Assembly (NCBI GenBank): GCA_036936605.1
Contig: JAUPFV010000004.1
Coordinates: 183,042,807 to 183,106,806 of the forward strand
Direction of reading: 5' to 3'
DNA length: 64,000 nucleotides
Source of the DNA: Limnanthes douglasii subsp. nivea
Taxonomy: Eukaryota > Streptophyta > Magnoliopsida > Brassicales > Limnanthaceae
The position numbers and the translations under genes were made by a program. Under the pieces are notes generated by a model that saw only the letters and a program-made list of their open reading frames with translations, was not told where the DNA came from and did not search any database. Positions 42,112 through 54,059 of this stretch are shown here, one piece after another (the first letter of the stretch is position 1; every line of letters starts with the position of its first letter).

Positions 42112-42165
42112 AGAGAACCTCATTAAAACCTTTCTACGCCACTAGGATAGGAAAGAGTATGTCAC
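42112..42165 (-). promoter_or_regulatory. conserved post-integrase motif (copy in Tat-4)
   Basis: Minus: CTTTCCTATCCTAGTGGC then GTAGAAAGGTTTTAATGAGG. More diverged than the other three. Confidence 0.45.
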
Positions 42166-42225
42166 CGATGCTTACAAAAATTTCAAAAATATATATAAAA
42201 CTTTACAAACTTACTTATTCATTCC

Positions 42226-43300
42226 AAATATAATTTGAGGTGCTCAATATTTTATGGGTGATGAAGATATCTTCTTTCTTTATCTTTAAGTCGATATGTC
42301 CCCAGAGTTACCCTCTTAGTTACTGTATACAGACATTCCTAGTTAGGCCATAGTTTGCCAAGACGTTTTTCTCTCATATGAAGAATACTTTCTTTAACAC
42401 CTTGTCCATTGCTTTAAATTCTCATCGTTTAACTTTGGAAGCGTACCGACTTCTCATCAAAGTTTGATAGTGCAAAGAATTCAGTTGTGATTTTCTTCTT
42501 TTTTCTTCTATCAAATTTAACTCTGTACGTTTTCCTTTATCGTTGGTCTCTTTAGAGTTCCCGCTGATACGAAATGAGGGGAAGATTACTTCGGATGGGA
42601 AGACTGCATCCATCCCATAGACCAACGCAAATGGTGACTCTTGGGTAACTGTCCGAGGAGTAGTTCTGTATGCCCACAAAACGTTTTGTAAATAATCTGG
42701 CCATTTCCCAGCCTTACCCTCCAATTGTTTTCTCAACCCGTCAAGGATTGTTGTATTAGTAACCTCGACTTGGCCGTTTTCTTGTGGATGGAAATGTACC
42801 GAGAAACATTGTTGTATTTCTTTAGTAGATAAAAAAGCCTTCATCTCTTTATTGTCAAATTGTAGCCCATTATCCATAGTCATTTTGGAACTCCAAACTG
42901 AGCACAAATATTAGAAATAATAAACCTGATCACATCATTAGCTTTTGTTCCTTCTAATGATTCAGTTTTCACCCACTTATAAAAATAGTCTATTGCGATA
43001 ATTATTGTTTGTTGTCCATTTGATGCTATTGGTAGAGATATGACCAGATCAATGCCCTATCGCTTGAAAGGTAATGATTCGAATATTGATTCAAGAAGCA
43101 CTCCCGGTGTATGGATTGCATTAGCAAATCTCTAGCAAGTGTCACATTTCTGAACAAACTCTTTGGCGTCTGAACTGATAGTAGGCCAATAATACCCTGC
43201 CCGAAAAATTCTTCATATCAAAGTTTTATACGCATAATGTGCGGATCCTTCTCCATCATTTAATTTTTGAAAATATCATTTATGATTCATTTTCTCCGTA
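42226..43300 (-). pseudogene. Tat-4 integrase
   Basis: ORF 42907-42422 holds MDNGLQFDNKEMKAF (the DNG Asp kept) and HPQENGQVEVTNTTI (Glu kept), then EGKAGKWPDYLQNVLWAYRTT and HYQTLMRSRYASKV. Upstream pieces to 43300 match the zinc-binding region (..C..FV, HYAYKTL). The first Asp block near 43000-42950 is in a shifted frame. Confidence 0.8.
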
Positions 43301-43529
43301 CATCGAAGTAAAGGCATGCTAAAATCTTTTTTTATACAAGATGTCTCTGAGGACCGTATAACCATATGCCTTCAACCGTATTCTTTTAGCCATTTCTTTG
43401 TCAACTGGTAGTACATCATTTACCAAGAATTCTTTAATCTCACTCCTCCAATCTTTTTTGCGGTTATAGAGTTTTGAAAAGCTTTGACTGAACCTTCTAC
43501 TAACTCAAATCTCATTGCTATTGAAGGAA

Positions 43530-44160
43530 TTTACTATGTAATAATCGAAGGCTACTTCTCAGAGTATGAAGCAGTTTCCAAAGAATCAACCACAAAATTT
43601 CCAACCCTATGAACATGTTCGTATCTGATGCTTTCGACAACCAATGTTAAGGCCTTTAACGCTCTAAAATACCTTACTAAATGATATTTTCTTGCGTCAG
43701 ATTGACCAGATCCATGAGTTATAAGAACTTGTGAGTCACTTATCAGCCTTAATTTCTTGGCCCCACAAATCTGAGCAAGTCTCATCCCTTGCAAAGCGGC
43801 TTCATATTCTGCCTCATTGTTTGATGCTTTAAAACTGAAGCAGATAATTTAAATACATGGAAATTCCTTCTAGAGTAATCAACTGCACCCCTGTCCCATA
43901 TTATGATGTACTTGAGCCCCTATATATTCAGACCGTCCACTATGGCTCAAAGTTTTCTTCATCAACCTCCGTTTAGTATGAAATTCGACTAGGAAATCTG
44001 TTAAGGTTTGTTTATTAATAGTATTCCTAGTTTCAAATTCATTATCAAAATTTCCCAATTTAACTGACCACTTGGTCATTCTCCTTGATACATCAGGCCT
44101 TTGTAACCCATTTTTTAGTGGAAAAGATGTACGGTGATTGAGTAACCCTGAAAATGAGGC
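43530..44160 (-). pseudogene. Tat-4 RNase H and connection
   Basis: 44079-43879 (MTKWSVKLGNFDNEF) is the connection. 43850-43552 has the AEYEAALQGMRLAQICGAK and SDSQVLITHGSGQSDARK segments and YEHVHRVGNFVVDSL. Stops in between. Confidence 0.8.
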
Positions 44161-45255
44161 CTCCTCTTCCGAGCAACAGTTATTAATGTGAGGGCCAACT
44201 TTTGTAACTTCATATATCGTTTCTCAGCATCTAAAATATTTTGGCGGATGTAGTACACTAGTCTTTGGAAATTGTCTTCCTCTCGAACAAAATAACACTT
44301 ACAGTATAGTTTGACACCGCAAGATAAACATATAATTCCTCCCCATATTTGGCTTTGTTAAAAAATTTGGCGAAGAAATATATTCTTTGATCCAATGAAA
44401 TGCTTCTATACATTATTTGGTCTAGTCAAACCAGTTTACTCGTCTCAATACTTGAAAAAAGGAGCACACGTGCTCGATGATCGTGATATGAATCTATTCA
44501 AGACTGACAATCTTCGTGTTAGAATTTGTACATCGCTCGAGGTGGTGTCATGGTTCTCAAATCATTTAGTTGTACTAGATTATATTCTATCCATTTCTCA
44601 CTAATTATATACCCGAGAAAGTTTCTGGACCGTATTCCGAATGTACATTTTTCTGTATTCAATTTCAAATTTACTTTTTCCACGTTAACGAAAGTTTCTT
44701 CTAGATATGCCAAGTGGTTCTCATCCCTTGCACTTTTTACTAACATATCATCGATATATATATTTCAACATTTCTCCTAATCTGAGTCTCAAAATCCTTG
44801 TTTACTAGGAATTGATAAGTTGTTCCGACATTTTTCAACCCAAACGGCATTACCTTATAGCAATATAAACCTCTTTAAGTGATGAAAGTGGTGCTCTCCT
44901 GATCCTTTCGATCCATTTGGATCTTGTTGTACCCGACATATGCATCCATTAAAGAATGTAATCGATTCCCATAAGTCGAAAGAATCGAGAAGGGATCTTT
45001 TGGACATGTCATATTTAGATCAGTAAAATCCACACACACTCGTCATTTGTCGTTCTTCTTCTTTACTAAAACCAGATTAGTAGTCCACAAAGGATATTGT
45101 GACTCGTTTATATGCCCGACCTTGATTAAATAATCTACCTCAGCCATGATTACCTCAGAATTTTGGGAAAAAGATCTCCTCGTCCAGATGATCGGACGAA
45201 CATTACTTCGAACTGCTAGTTTATGACAAATAATATTTGTAAAAACCCATGTCAT
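44161..45255 (-). pseudogene. Tat-4 reverse transcriptase
   Basis: 45255-45043 is the N-terminal part (SQYPLWTTNLVLVKKKNDK). The middle (SLMDAYVGYNKIQMD) lies near 44960-44910. PFGLKNVGTTYQFLVNKDF is at 44860-44790 and Y-I-D-D at 44747-44758. 44746-44519 continues LNTEKCTFGIRSRNFLGY. Active-site residues retained, frames broken. Confidence 0.85.
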
Positions 45256-45459
45256 ATCTTATGTACATAATGAAAACATGTGTAAATTAGTTGATAAAAA
45301 TTGAATTAACTTTTCCCTTACTTTCCCATATAACTTTTGTGCCAATTTTTATAATTTTACCCTGAGAGAAAACATGATCCTTAAAATGGTCATCTGGGAT
45401 CATGAGCCCGGGGGTCTCCTTCAGATCGTTTACGAGATCAGATCCTGAGGAAGACTCCA

Positions 45460-45960
45460 CTCATTGTTATTATTTATTTGAATCGTCCCCCTTGATTTGC
45501 TTTGGGGCCAAATCCGTTCGATAACATTCTCGTGTCATCTTTTGACTATTTCTGACTATCCCAACATTGTTTATCACAACATACTTCAAACAAACATTGG
45601 TGGATTGTTGACGCCATAACATGCATTCTTGACAGCTAAGACCTTCCAAATATTTCATTGTAAGACGTTGGAGCGTCTACCACAATAAATAAGATTGTCA
45701 CTACCTTTTTCAATGGTCCCCGTCGTAGTTCAACTATCCCTTCAAATTCTCATACTACTTTAGTCGTGACTCCAGTAAACCCTACAACTATCCGATCTAA
45801 CCGAAGGATTATTGGTGGATTATTTATCTTACTTTAAGTATTCATGATTATAATATTAGCTGAGTTGTCGGTTTAATCAAAACTTTTAGTATTTTATCCC
45901 TAGCAATTTATGCTACAGATAACTACTGCATCTTCATGTAGACCAGCTACGTCCCTCATA
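45460..45960 (-). pseudogene. Tat-4 protease
   Basis: 45658-45470 holds CLKYVVINNVGIVRNSQKMTRECY, the protease tail block. The upstream part matches GPLKKVVTILFIVVDAPTSYNE (about 45720-45660). The DTG active site near 45880 is frameshifted. Confidence 0.7.
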
Positions 45961-46018
45961 TCATCGTCTTCAAAACAAAGTATTGGAGATGGATTTTTTG
46001 TATATGTGTGGTGAAGCA

Positions 46019-46031
46019 CCCCCCCCCCCCC
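46019..46031 (+). repeat. C13 homopolymer
   Basis: Thirteen C in a row inside the decayed gag/protease linker of Tat-4. Length likely variable. Confidence 0.85.
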
Positions 46032-46059
46032 TCTAATTGAGTTGTTAGGCTAACAGTGT

Positions 46060-47420
46060 GTCTTTTTCGAGAATAATTCGATCTCTCTGCAATAGTATCT
46101 TATCCAAAAAATATTAATGACTCAAAGAAAGCACATAATTCACTAGTATGGCTTCTCACAACTGGCTCTTCCACCATGTTGATACTGTTTCTGTCTGGAT
46201 TTGGATCTAAATACTTGCTAAAATATCAAATACATCAATAGATTCTTCGAAAATAGGTTCTGAGATCATCATAGGATTTTTTTGATTTGGCATATTTTCT
46301 TGCTTTGGAGCAACCAAAGAATTCTTCTTCATAAATGTTGTCAGCTTCCCATTTTTCATCAAGGTTTGTATCTCTTTTTTCAGCTCCATACAATCCTTTG
46401 TGTCATGCCCAATGTACTCAAGATACTTACATACCGATTCCTTATGTTCTTCCTCGGACTCTGTATTAGAAATGGCTTACAAAACTGTACGTGCAGACGT
46501 GTTCTATCAAAGATTACCGCTGCACACTCTGTTAGCTTAGGAAAATGTGTTGGTCTCACCCATTTGTTTGACATAAGTCGGACATGATGTTAAGTATTCA
46601 CAACTGGTGCGTACTCTTTCACGCTTCAGATTGCTTGAATTATCATTTGAACTGGTGCTCGAGGTCGGACAACGATTTTTGGATTTGAATTGTTATGTGC
46701 TACCATCAAACTTTGAGGGAATTGGTTTTACTCAAACTGTGATAAAAAGTTCCTTTCTGGTTCTTGTGTTTCCTTCCATAATTATTTTCTCTACTTGATC
46801 TAACAACGCCTCAAATGTCATCTCTTGCCTCTCTCCTGCGTTATCCTTCATTATTGCGGGCAGGATTCCTATTTGGAAAGCAGCCAACACCATTTTATCC
46901 TCACAATTTTCCATGTTAGTCTTAGCCATGATAAACGATTTGTATAATCTTTAACTCTTTGCCTACCGTAAATAATTGTATCACCATTCGCTCAGAATAT
47001 TTTTCTTCCCATAAAGTGTTAACAAAATAAATTCCATAACATATAAAAACTTTGATGCAACCCTCAGACAAACGGTTGTACCACTTTGAAGCTGCGTTCT
47101 TAAATGTCTAAGAGAAGGCTCTGCATAGAAGTTTGTCATTGCCATCATAGTTAATCATAAAATTCTTGAATTTCTTTATATGGTTGTCTGGATCTTGTAT
47201 CCTATCAAACGTTTCCAGCTTAGAAATATTAAACTACTTAAGTAGATGCCCTGAAAGGATTTCCGGGAAGATGGGAGACAATCTCAAGTTATGACCATAT
47301 TATGGCTGTGTATAAACCATATTCGGATGGATAAGTGAATTGATTACTCACACGATACTCAAGATTATGGTTTCCAGAATAAATGTACATGCATAGAGTT
47401 ACTTGTTCCTGTTGAACTAT
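46060..47420 (-). pseudogene. Tat-4 gag
   Basis: 46389-46207 carries MELKKEIQTLMKNGKLTTF (end of the gag knuckle region). 46929-46732 carries EDKMVLAAFQIGILP and MTFEALLDQVEKIIMEG (central gag). Matches to the gag core (HLKKFKNFMINYDGNDK..) lie near 47210-47130. Broken frames. Confidence 0.75.
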
Positions 47421-48034
47421 ATTCACAATCATGGCCGGCTCCTCAGAACCAAGCCCTTTTCCCCATGCTTGGAATTTCCCTCTTCGAACCCTTGGTTCTA
47501 TGAGATGTCAGAGGACCACATCTTCGCCTCCTCGAATATTTTCTCTTGTCATTTTTTGACGTCGATTATCCTCCTAAAAATAAAAAGTTTCATCTGAATT
47601 GTACGATGAATATTCACTTGATTATGTTGATTCATAACGATTTCTGCATCTCCCTCTTCTTTTCGAGGAAGAATGGATTTTTTTTATGACATCTCTGATT
47701 CATTATGTTTCTTTTCCAACTGTTTATTTTCTTCGGAACTCTGATTTAAGTCTTCGTGAACTTATTATCGTTTCCCTTTCAGCATTTAATCTTTCAGTAT
47801 CTGTCAAAAGCTCTTTCCACCGAGCTACTAAGACAGATTCTTCTAGCAACTCCTCGACATATCATTTTTATTTCTTTCGTTTACCAATTATTCCTCAACC
47901 AAGAGATCTCAAGATGAGTCTCCAATCACACGATATTTCGTACCAGCCTCTAGCTCTCTCAATCTCACAATGTTTTTAGAACAATACCATGGTTTTTGAA
48001 CAACGATTCCGGGTACCAATCGTTATTCCTACAA
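47421..48034 (-). other. Tat-4 gag N-terminal region and leader
   Basis: Minus-strand reading is Ser/Arg/Glu-rich (for example around 47520-47640 and 47700-47850), as in the charged gag start of Tat-1. No intact frame. Plus-strand ORFs at 47403-47597 and 47686-47979 are shadows. Confidence 0.4.
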
Positions 48035-48480
48035 ACGGAGCGAATGATGTGTTACAAATATTTCTTAGTGATGTTTCCTATCACGACAATGTTCGTATGA
48101 GACTATATGTCATAGAAAGTTTCATATGAGAGTGCTTTTAGAGAGAGAAACATAATGATAAGAGAGATAAATAGACAAAAGGAATAATATTGTAGTAATT
48201 GACTAATTATTGGACCATTTTCTCCAAAACGGGTTGTCCTTTATATAGTACAAGAGGTACATCATTGATTTACAAATTTACCCCCATTTTTGTGGGTCTT
48301 TACACCCCACATTTTACTAACTCTAACCATACATATTAATTATTACATATGCCCCCCTTATCATTATATGTTTGTCGAGTTTTATCCTCAATATTTTATT
48401 ACATCAAATCAATTCATTTATTCATCTAATTTTGTTTATTCATCAAAATATTTCATCCCCCCCTTATCAACTCACACGGA
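48035..48480 (-). repeat. Tat-4 5' LTR (approximate bounds)
   Basis: On minus, CTATATAAAGG at 48249-48239 is a TATA box. The CT-rich leader (ATTTATCTCTCTTATCATTATG) follows, and the LTR ends near AACACATCATTC at about 48040, before a TCCGTTTGTAGGAA stretch that may be the primer region. The upstream boundary is uncertain: TGATAAGGGGGG occurs at both about 48480 and 48360. Confidence 0.5.
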
Positions 48481-49860
48481 AGAAACTGTGCATTCTTTTT
48501 TGGATTTAAATTTGGTTCCCATTTGATTAATCTCATGCAATGTTGGTTAAAAGACCAAACATTTATTTTCCATAGAGTTTTTAAATCATCTATTAAGGAT
48601 AACTCTATAAACACATGCCGTTTATAAAAAAACATACAAATTAACTAAGCTTAAGTTTGTTTAGAAATTGATTAATTTAAGATGATGATGGTCTACCTAC
48701 AGTAAAAATTTGGAAACAATGTCTATACAAAAGAATTGAGTAAGAGAGACTTATCTTTCTCTGCGAAAACTTATAGACTTGAAGCCTTCTTTTTTGTTGT
48801 AGATTACTTCGTCATGATTGACCTCCTTGATGTTAGGTCTTGGTTGAACAACATCTTTATATGAAATCCTATGAGGGAGGAATTGAGAATACAAAGTCTT
48901 AATGTTGAGGAGAACGAAATGAAGATCAAATCCTGAATTTTTAGTCGCCTTTTCAACCGCATGTTCTTGATTCCCAGTATTTTCTTGAGAAATTGGCTGG
49001 TTGTCATTTACCCTTTAATTTTTTTGTTTCCCTAAAGATTTTTCCATACCATGATTCTTCCTTTTCGTTCATCGAAGAAACTAAAAACAGGAGTAAAACG
49101 TCCAAATTTGATACCCTAATTTCTTCAAGACTTGATAGAATGTCTTCTCTCGCAATGACTATTATCAATTGGGAAACACTTTATTATTTGAATGATTTTG
49201 CACCTCTTGATGTTGGATCTGCTGCATGATGCTTGAACCCTAGAAACCTATTTTTTCACATGATTTGAAATTGATCTTGATGGAGTCCTTGATGAATGGG
49301 AAGTTCAAATCCATTAGACTTTTAGACTCTCTAAGATATTAGGCAAGACGTCGGAGATGAAATGGAACACCGGAGATGAAATAGCTTCTCAAACGAGGGA
49401 GAAGGTCTTTTTAGTCTCTTAGAAAATGTATCTCGCTCATTTTTTTCATAACATAATTCTATATTGAATACATAATCATATTATTTAGGTAAAAAATCTA
49501 ATCTTTATAAATCTCCTGCGGTGCGTTTGCTTTTATTTTATGTTTACTTTTTGTTTATTTTATTGTTTGAAATAATGAAAACCAAAGCTCTAATTGGTTT
49601 CTAAAATCTTTCAACATGACCAACAATCTCTATTGCTATTGATTCGGTTGACAAGACTAAATCTAATCCAAAATTAAACTTTGTCAAATATTAAAGTCAG
49701 AGTGAAGCTATTTCGACCATAAGATTCTTTATTTCCTCTGTATTTTAAAAAAGACTCCACTTGTTATTTCCTCCATAAAGAAAATTATTAATTTATCCTT
49801 TTTTTAAATTTTACTCCAAAGACTCATATTTACCTTCTTCTCGAGCAACTACTCAAACAC
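48481..49860. other. spacer without recognised genes
   Basis: AT-rich. Short ORFs on both strands (48804-49007 minus, 48993-49229 plus) have no recognisable motif. A related segment, CCTC(C)TTGATGTT(A)GG.TCT, appears at about 48822 and 49204. Nothing further seen. Confidence 0.35.
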
Positions 49861-51230
49861 CATATCTACATTAATTTATACATAACCATCACCTCTTTTA
49901 GCCGAGAAAAAAAACTAGGAAAACAACCTACCTACCACTTTCGATTGAAGCAATCTATCAAAGGTACAAATCTCTCCTAAGTCTTTTTTTTAATTTATTG
50001 GTTGGCAAGAGTTCCAAGAAGTTGGATGTACTCTGCACATCGAGTTCCGCGAACTTGATATGTAGAAAAATTTGCAATTCCCCGAACTCTCTTCGTATGA
50101 TTTTTTTTTTAAATAATTCATGTATATTGAGTTCCAAGAACGAGATTATTGGTTTTTTTTTATCAAATTACTTTTATAAAACTTTGGAAATCTGTTTTTG
50201 ATTTGTTTATTTAAAAACAAAAACTCTAACTTGTTTTGTATTCTTAACATTTTTGTTTGTTTCCATTTTTACAAGATTAATTATCTTGTTGGTCGATTGG
50301 GTGATGTTATAGGGTGGTGAAAACCTTTGGCTTGGGTGTCTTCTTTTCTATGATTAATTTTTAAGAAATTTTATTTTTTTTGTTTTAAGGTTTAATTTAG
50401 AAGTCAAATGATACATCTGAGCTATAATTTGACTTAACGATGTGTTTATTAGAATGCGTGTTGGATAGTGCATAGTGAAATCAAATATAAATTAAAAAGT
50501 ACTTTAAAAGCAAAAGGATAAAAGCAAGTGTGAAGTATTTTTTTAAAAATTTGAAATGAAAAAAATAATAAATCTTATGGAAAAAATAGCTTCACTTTTA
50601 AAGTTATCAATCTAACATCAGCTATGAAATTATATCTTTGAGGTATAGACTACACTATTTTTTATATTTTTTATTTATATAAAATTTGAAATTATAACTT
50701 TTCTTAGTATATTCTTAATTTATATTATTACTCTGAAATATATGTTTTTAGTTAATTACTATCTATTTTGGCTGATGTCAAATTACATTCTTCCAACTTC
50801 TTTAAAATATCGATTATACAAAAATGAATCTCTATATATATATAATATAATATTAGTTCAGTAACCTAAACTATTATTTTTGGGTCGCAGGTACAAATCA
50901 ATGAAACATCAAAGACGGAAAGGGATTCATAGCAGGGCAGAACCAAGATTCTGGCGAAGGATAGAGATAATACTTGTCATGGATTCAAGACCGGAAGACT
51001 ATGGAAGATGCAAAAAGAGATTTCTTCAACTGGATATAATTCCAATTTAGAGGTTGAGTACATAACAAACCTGACTTTGATGTGCAAAAGATCTAAAGGC
51101 CATCTCCTATTGTTTCTATAAATTGTTTCGAGATCTAATGAAATATTCATTAGTTTGATATTTGCTGGAATTTCTGTATAAACTCTGTTTTCGTGGAATT
51201 TTAATATCAAGTCTGTTTTTTTTCTTTTCT
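49861..51230 (+). ncRNA. possible spliced transcript remnant, very tentative
   Basis: A leader-like A/C-rich stretch (49861-49960) ends CAAAG|GTACAAATC, a usable splice donor. At 50890 GGGTCGCAG|GTACAAATCAATG looks like an acceptor and is followed by about 170 bp of clearly less AT-rich, purine-rich DNA. No conserved protein is seen: the frame from 50890 reads about 50 residues then stops. The 11-bp word AGGTACAAATC occurs at both junctions (49962, 50889). It may be a non-coding RNA or a gene remnant, or coincidence. Confidence 0.15.
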
Positions 51231-51517
51231 AAATGTATTATTAATTCAATCTAAAAGGCTTAACGAAACATTGTTAACATTTATCGACTATTAATTTATA
51301 AGACAGTTTTCAGATTATTCATTGTTCATGTATAAAAGAGTTGCTTTATTAAAAGCAAGTCAACCTCCCTCATTTCCAATAATTTGTTGAATCCAGCTAA
51401 AAGGAATGCTTCTAGAGTACTTGTAGCAATTTGTTTTAATCTTTATCTTTTCAATATATGTAAAACTATTTTTTTTATATTAAAAATATTATAAAAAAAA
51501 AAATTAGTTACATAATC

Positions 51518-51649
51518 CAATGACTCATCTTTTGATTTACAAATAGGTAAACCTGAAATGTACATCACATGACATGACATATCCCAATCCAACAAGGAGA
51601 ACACTCAACCCTAATACAAAAGTATAAAACATCAAAAGATGAGTCATTG
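51518..51649. mobile_element. 132-bp segment bounded by 19-bp perfect inverted repeats
   Basis: CAATGACTCATCTTTTGAT at 51518-51536 and its exact reverse complement at 51631-51649. No coding content. Could be a small non-autonomous DNA element or fold-back; no clear target duplication was seen. Confidence 0.4.
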
Positions 51650-51668
51650 CTAGTAATGGAAGTCAAAC

Positions 51669-51810
51669 AAATGCCATGCAAAACACCAGTAGACGTGTGG
51701 AGACGGATCTCATGAGAGTTTGGAGACGGAAGAGTCTGAAATGCCATGCAAAACACCAGTAAACCAATGTGGAGACGGAACTCATGAGAGTTTGGAGACG
51801 GAAGAGTCTG
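51669..51810. repeat. 70/72-bp tandem duplication
   Basis: Units 51669-51738 and 51739-51810 each start AAATGCCATGCAAAACACCA and end GGAGACGGAAGAGTCTG. They are nearly identical except in the middle. GGAGACGGA occurs twice in each unit. Minus-strand ORFs here (51565-51897, 51663-51878) simply read through the duplication. Confidence 0.95.
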
Positions 51811-52640
51811 ACTTTCATATAACAGCAACTGCCGTAAAGGTACGATCCACCAAGCGGCGGACCATTTTCGGCGAGCAAGGCGAATGATGCTAAACATAAT
51901 CTACAAAATGCCGTAAACGTCTACTGTACTAATAAAAGAATGTGTATCTAACCGGGTAACCAAGCGAACAAATCGTAGGCTTTATCGTGAACTATTGAAG
52001 CAGTAATATCTAATATGATTAACAGTTGTTAGTAATTGCATCATCAATACAAATCGTACGCAATCTCTATCTTAAAAAGGGTTTTAAGTTTTAAAATTGG
52101 TATTTTAGCCATTATAAAAAAATTAATTTTAAAACGATGGATGAATTTTTTTAATTGTGGTAATTCTTTTTTTTTTATTTTTTTATTTTAAAATATCCGA
52201 TCTATTATGGACAAAATTAGAACATGATCTATTACAATCAATATTCTAATATATTTTTACGGGCTCTTCAAATATTATAAAGTTTTATTTAAAATTAAAT
52301 TTGGTGTTGTTGCGTTAGGATTTAGGGGAAAAAAGTTTATCTTCTACCTAGTGGCATTATTACTTTTCATATCTGCTTTTTGTGCAATTCAGTCGACGAA
52401 AATATTTCACATTTTATTTGATGGAAGTTTCTTCCTGAAACCTATAGGAGTTCACATGTTCCAAGTTTGGGATCCCCTACCATCATACTTCAATTGGATC
52501 ATTTGATTTTTCGAAGCTTCCAATTGGTCCCCTCCAGCTTACGTCGTCTATGACGGGCTTGCTTTCGTACTACTATATACCATATTTGAGGCGAAAGAAC
52601 AATAGAATCTTTAGCTATCTTTTTTTAGTCTGGCATCTGC
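51811..52640. other. AT-rich spacer
   Basis: No gene recognised. 52420-52640 (TTTGATGGAAGTTTC, CTCCAGCTTACGTCG) may be the decayed 3' side of the copia element that follows. Confidence 0.35.
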
Positions 52641-52679
52641 TGTCTCGTATCATATGTCAGCTGATATTTATCGTATCCC

Positions 52680-53542
52680 ATCTCCAGCCTCATGGATAAG
52701 TATTTAGTGCTCTTGGTGTAAGTTTATCCTGATTCGCATGTGTGTAGATAGCACATCCAAACACTCTCTCATATTCCAGCTTAGGTTTCTGTCCACTTCA
52801 GGTCTCTTGAGAAAAAATAAACTTAAGCATTATAGATGAACTCTTGTAGATCATATACACACCCGTTGTCATATTTTTTTCACAGAACCTTCAGCCCATT
52901 CCAACTATATGAAGCATATATCTGACTCTTTCCAATAAGATTCTCTTAATTATCTCAATACGTCATTTCCTGTTAGGGAGTCCTTCTCACAGTTTGGTGT
53001 CTAGAAATTCCAAGATATCCATAATAGCTAGTGACCTCTTTATTATCAAATTCAAAGCTATTATCAATCTGAAGCTTCTTTACTACTTTCCTAATTTGAT
53101 ATTCTACCACTTTTTTCTAGTTCACGTAGTCATCAAACGCTTCATCGTTAGTCTTCAAAACTATTACTTATACTTTTATGGAATAATCATCTATCAAGGA
53201 CATAAAGTACATTAAACCACATATGGCAGGTTCCCATTCTTGACTCCAAAGATTCGAATAAGCATAATAAATAAATCCATTGGTTATCTGGTTGATTGAC
53301 ATAAATTTTACCCTTTTTCTCTCACCCAATACATAACTTGTAGAAAGGCTAAGCTCCTAAACGGCGATATCATCTAATAACCCTTACTTGCTTAGTTCAC
53401 TTAGGTACTTTGGACTCAAATTCTCTAACCTAAAATACCATAACTTGGTAAAATCCTTCACCACGAAACATCCACCCTACCATTATTGATCATTTAAAAA
53501 CTAACAAATAATTAGTCTTATAGGATTTTATAACAACAATAC
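52680..53542 (-). pseudogene. copia-A integrase region, copy 2
   Basis: Colinear with 54060-54925: CTTAAGCATTATAGA, CACATCC.AACACTCTCTCA and TTAGTCTTCAAAACTATTAC occur at matching places, offset by about 1.36 kb. Minus strand encodes integrase core and C-terminal parts with many stops. Ends with a short linker match (HEAGDG at about 52690). Confidence 0.75.
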
Positions 53543-54059
53543 AGCGTTGCACGACCTTAAGTTTGACATTTCCACCCCTATAACTACACCATTTCTCATA
53601 TAAAATCTCAGTTACATCATAATAGTTTTCCACTTCAAGATCATCTTCTTGATATTTAATCGAATAACCGTAACAATTACATCATAAATGTGCGGCCGTT
53701 TGCTTGGTCTTCGTCCCCTATCAATCGTCAATTGATAACTATAAAGGTCATATTTCTCACCAGTTCGATCATCTCACTCCTTGGAACATTAGTACCCCAA
53801 CCATCTCCAGCCTCATAATGTGATTGAATTTTCTTTGCATGAACTCAAGCTGAACCAGGTCCTAAATAATATTTGGGAAAACTATCAATAGTTTCACTAT
53901 TTAGATCATACTAATTATCAACTTCACATCATTTCTCGACTGTACAAGGTTGGGTCTCCACCTTCTTTTTCAGAGGCATATCCTCCTCATTAAAAACCAT
54001 ATAGATAATTATCACAACCTTCTAATGTTCAAGTTTAAGGCACCTAAACCTATATCTTC
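53543..54059 (-). pseudogene. copia-A pol linker
   Basis: Minus strand from about 53995 reads NEEDMPLKKKVETQP, then LGPGSA and EAGDGWGTNVPRSEMIELV, the charged region between integrase and RT. The same segment recurs on the plus strand at 60673-60876. 53543-53790 is undefined. Confidence 0.65.

Larger units (their letters stand above)
41430..48480 (-). mobile_element. Tat-4: minus-strand Tat element
   Basis: From right: 5' LTR (about 48480-48035), leader, gag, protease, RT, RNase H, integrase, conserved motif (42165-42112), 50-bp array, 66-bp array. The antisense gene and 3' LTR are missing at the left, where Tat-2 LTR/PBS sequence begins. RT and integrase keep their catalytic motifs more than in the siblings, although frames are broken. 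Confidence 0.7.

Noticed and set aside
51565..51897. Minus-strand ORFs with repeated RLQTLMRSVS-like units as a repeat protein
   Set aside because: Explained entirely by the 70/72-bp tandem duplication; no family resemblance.
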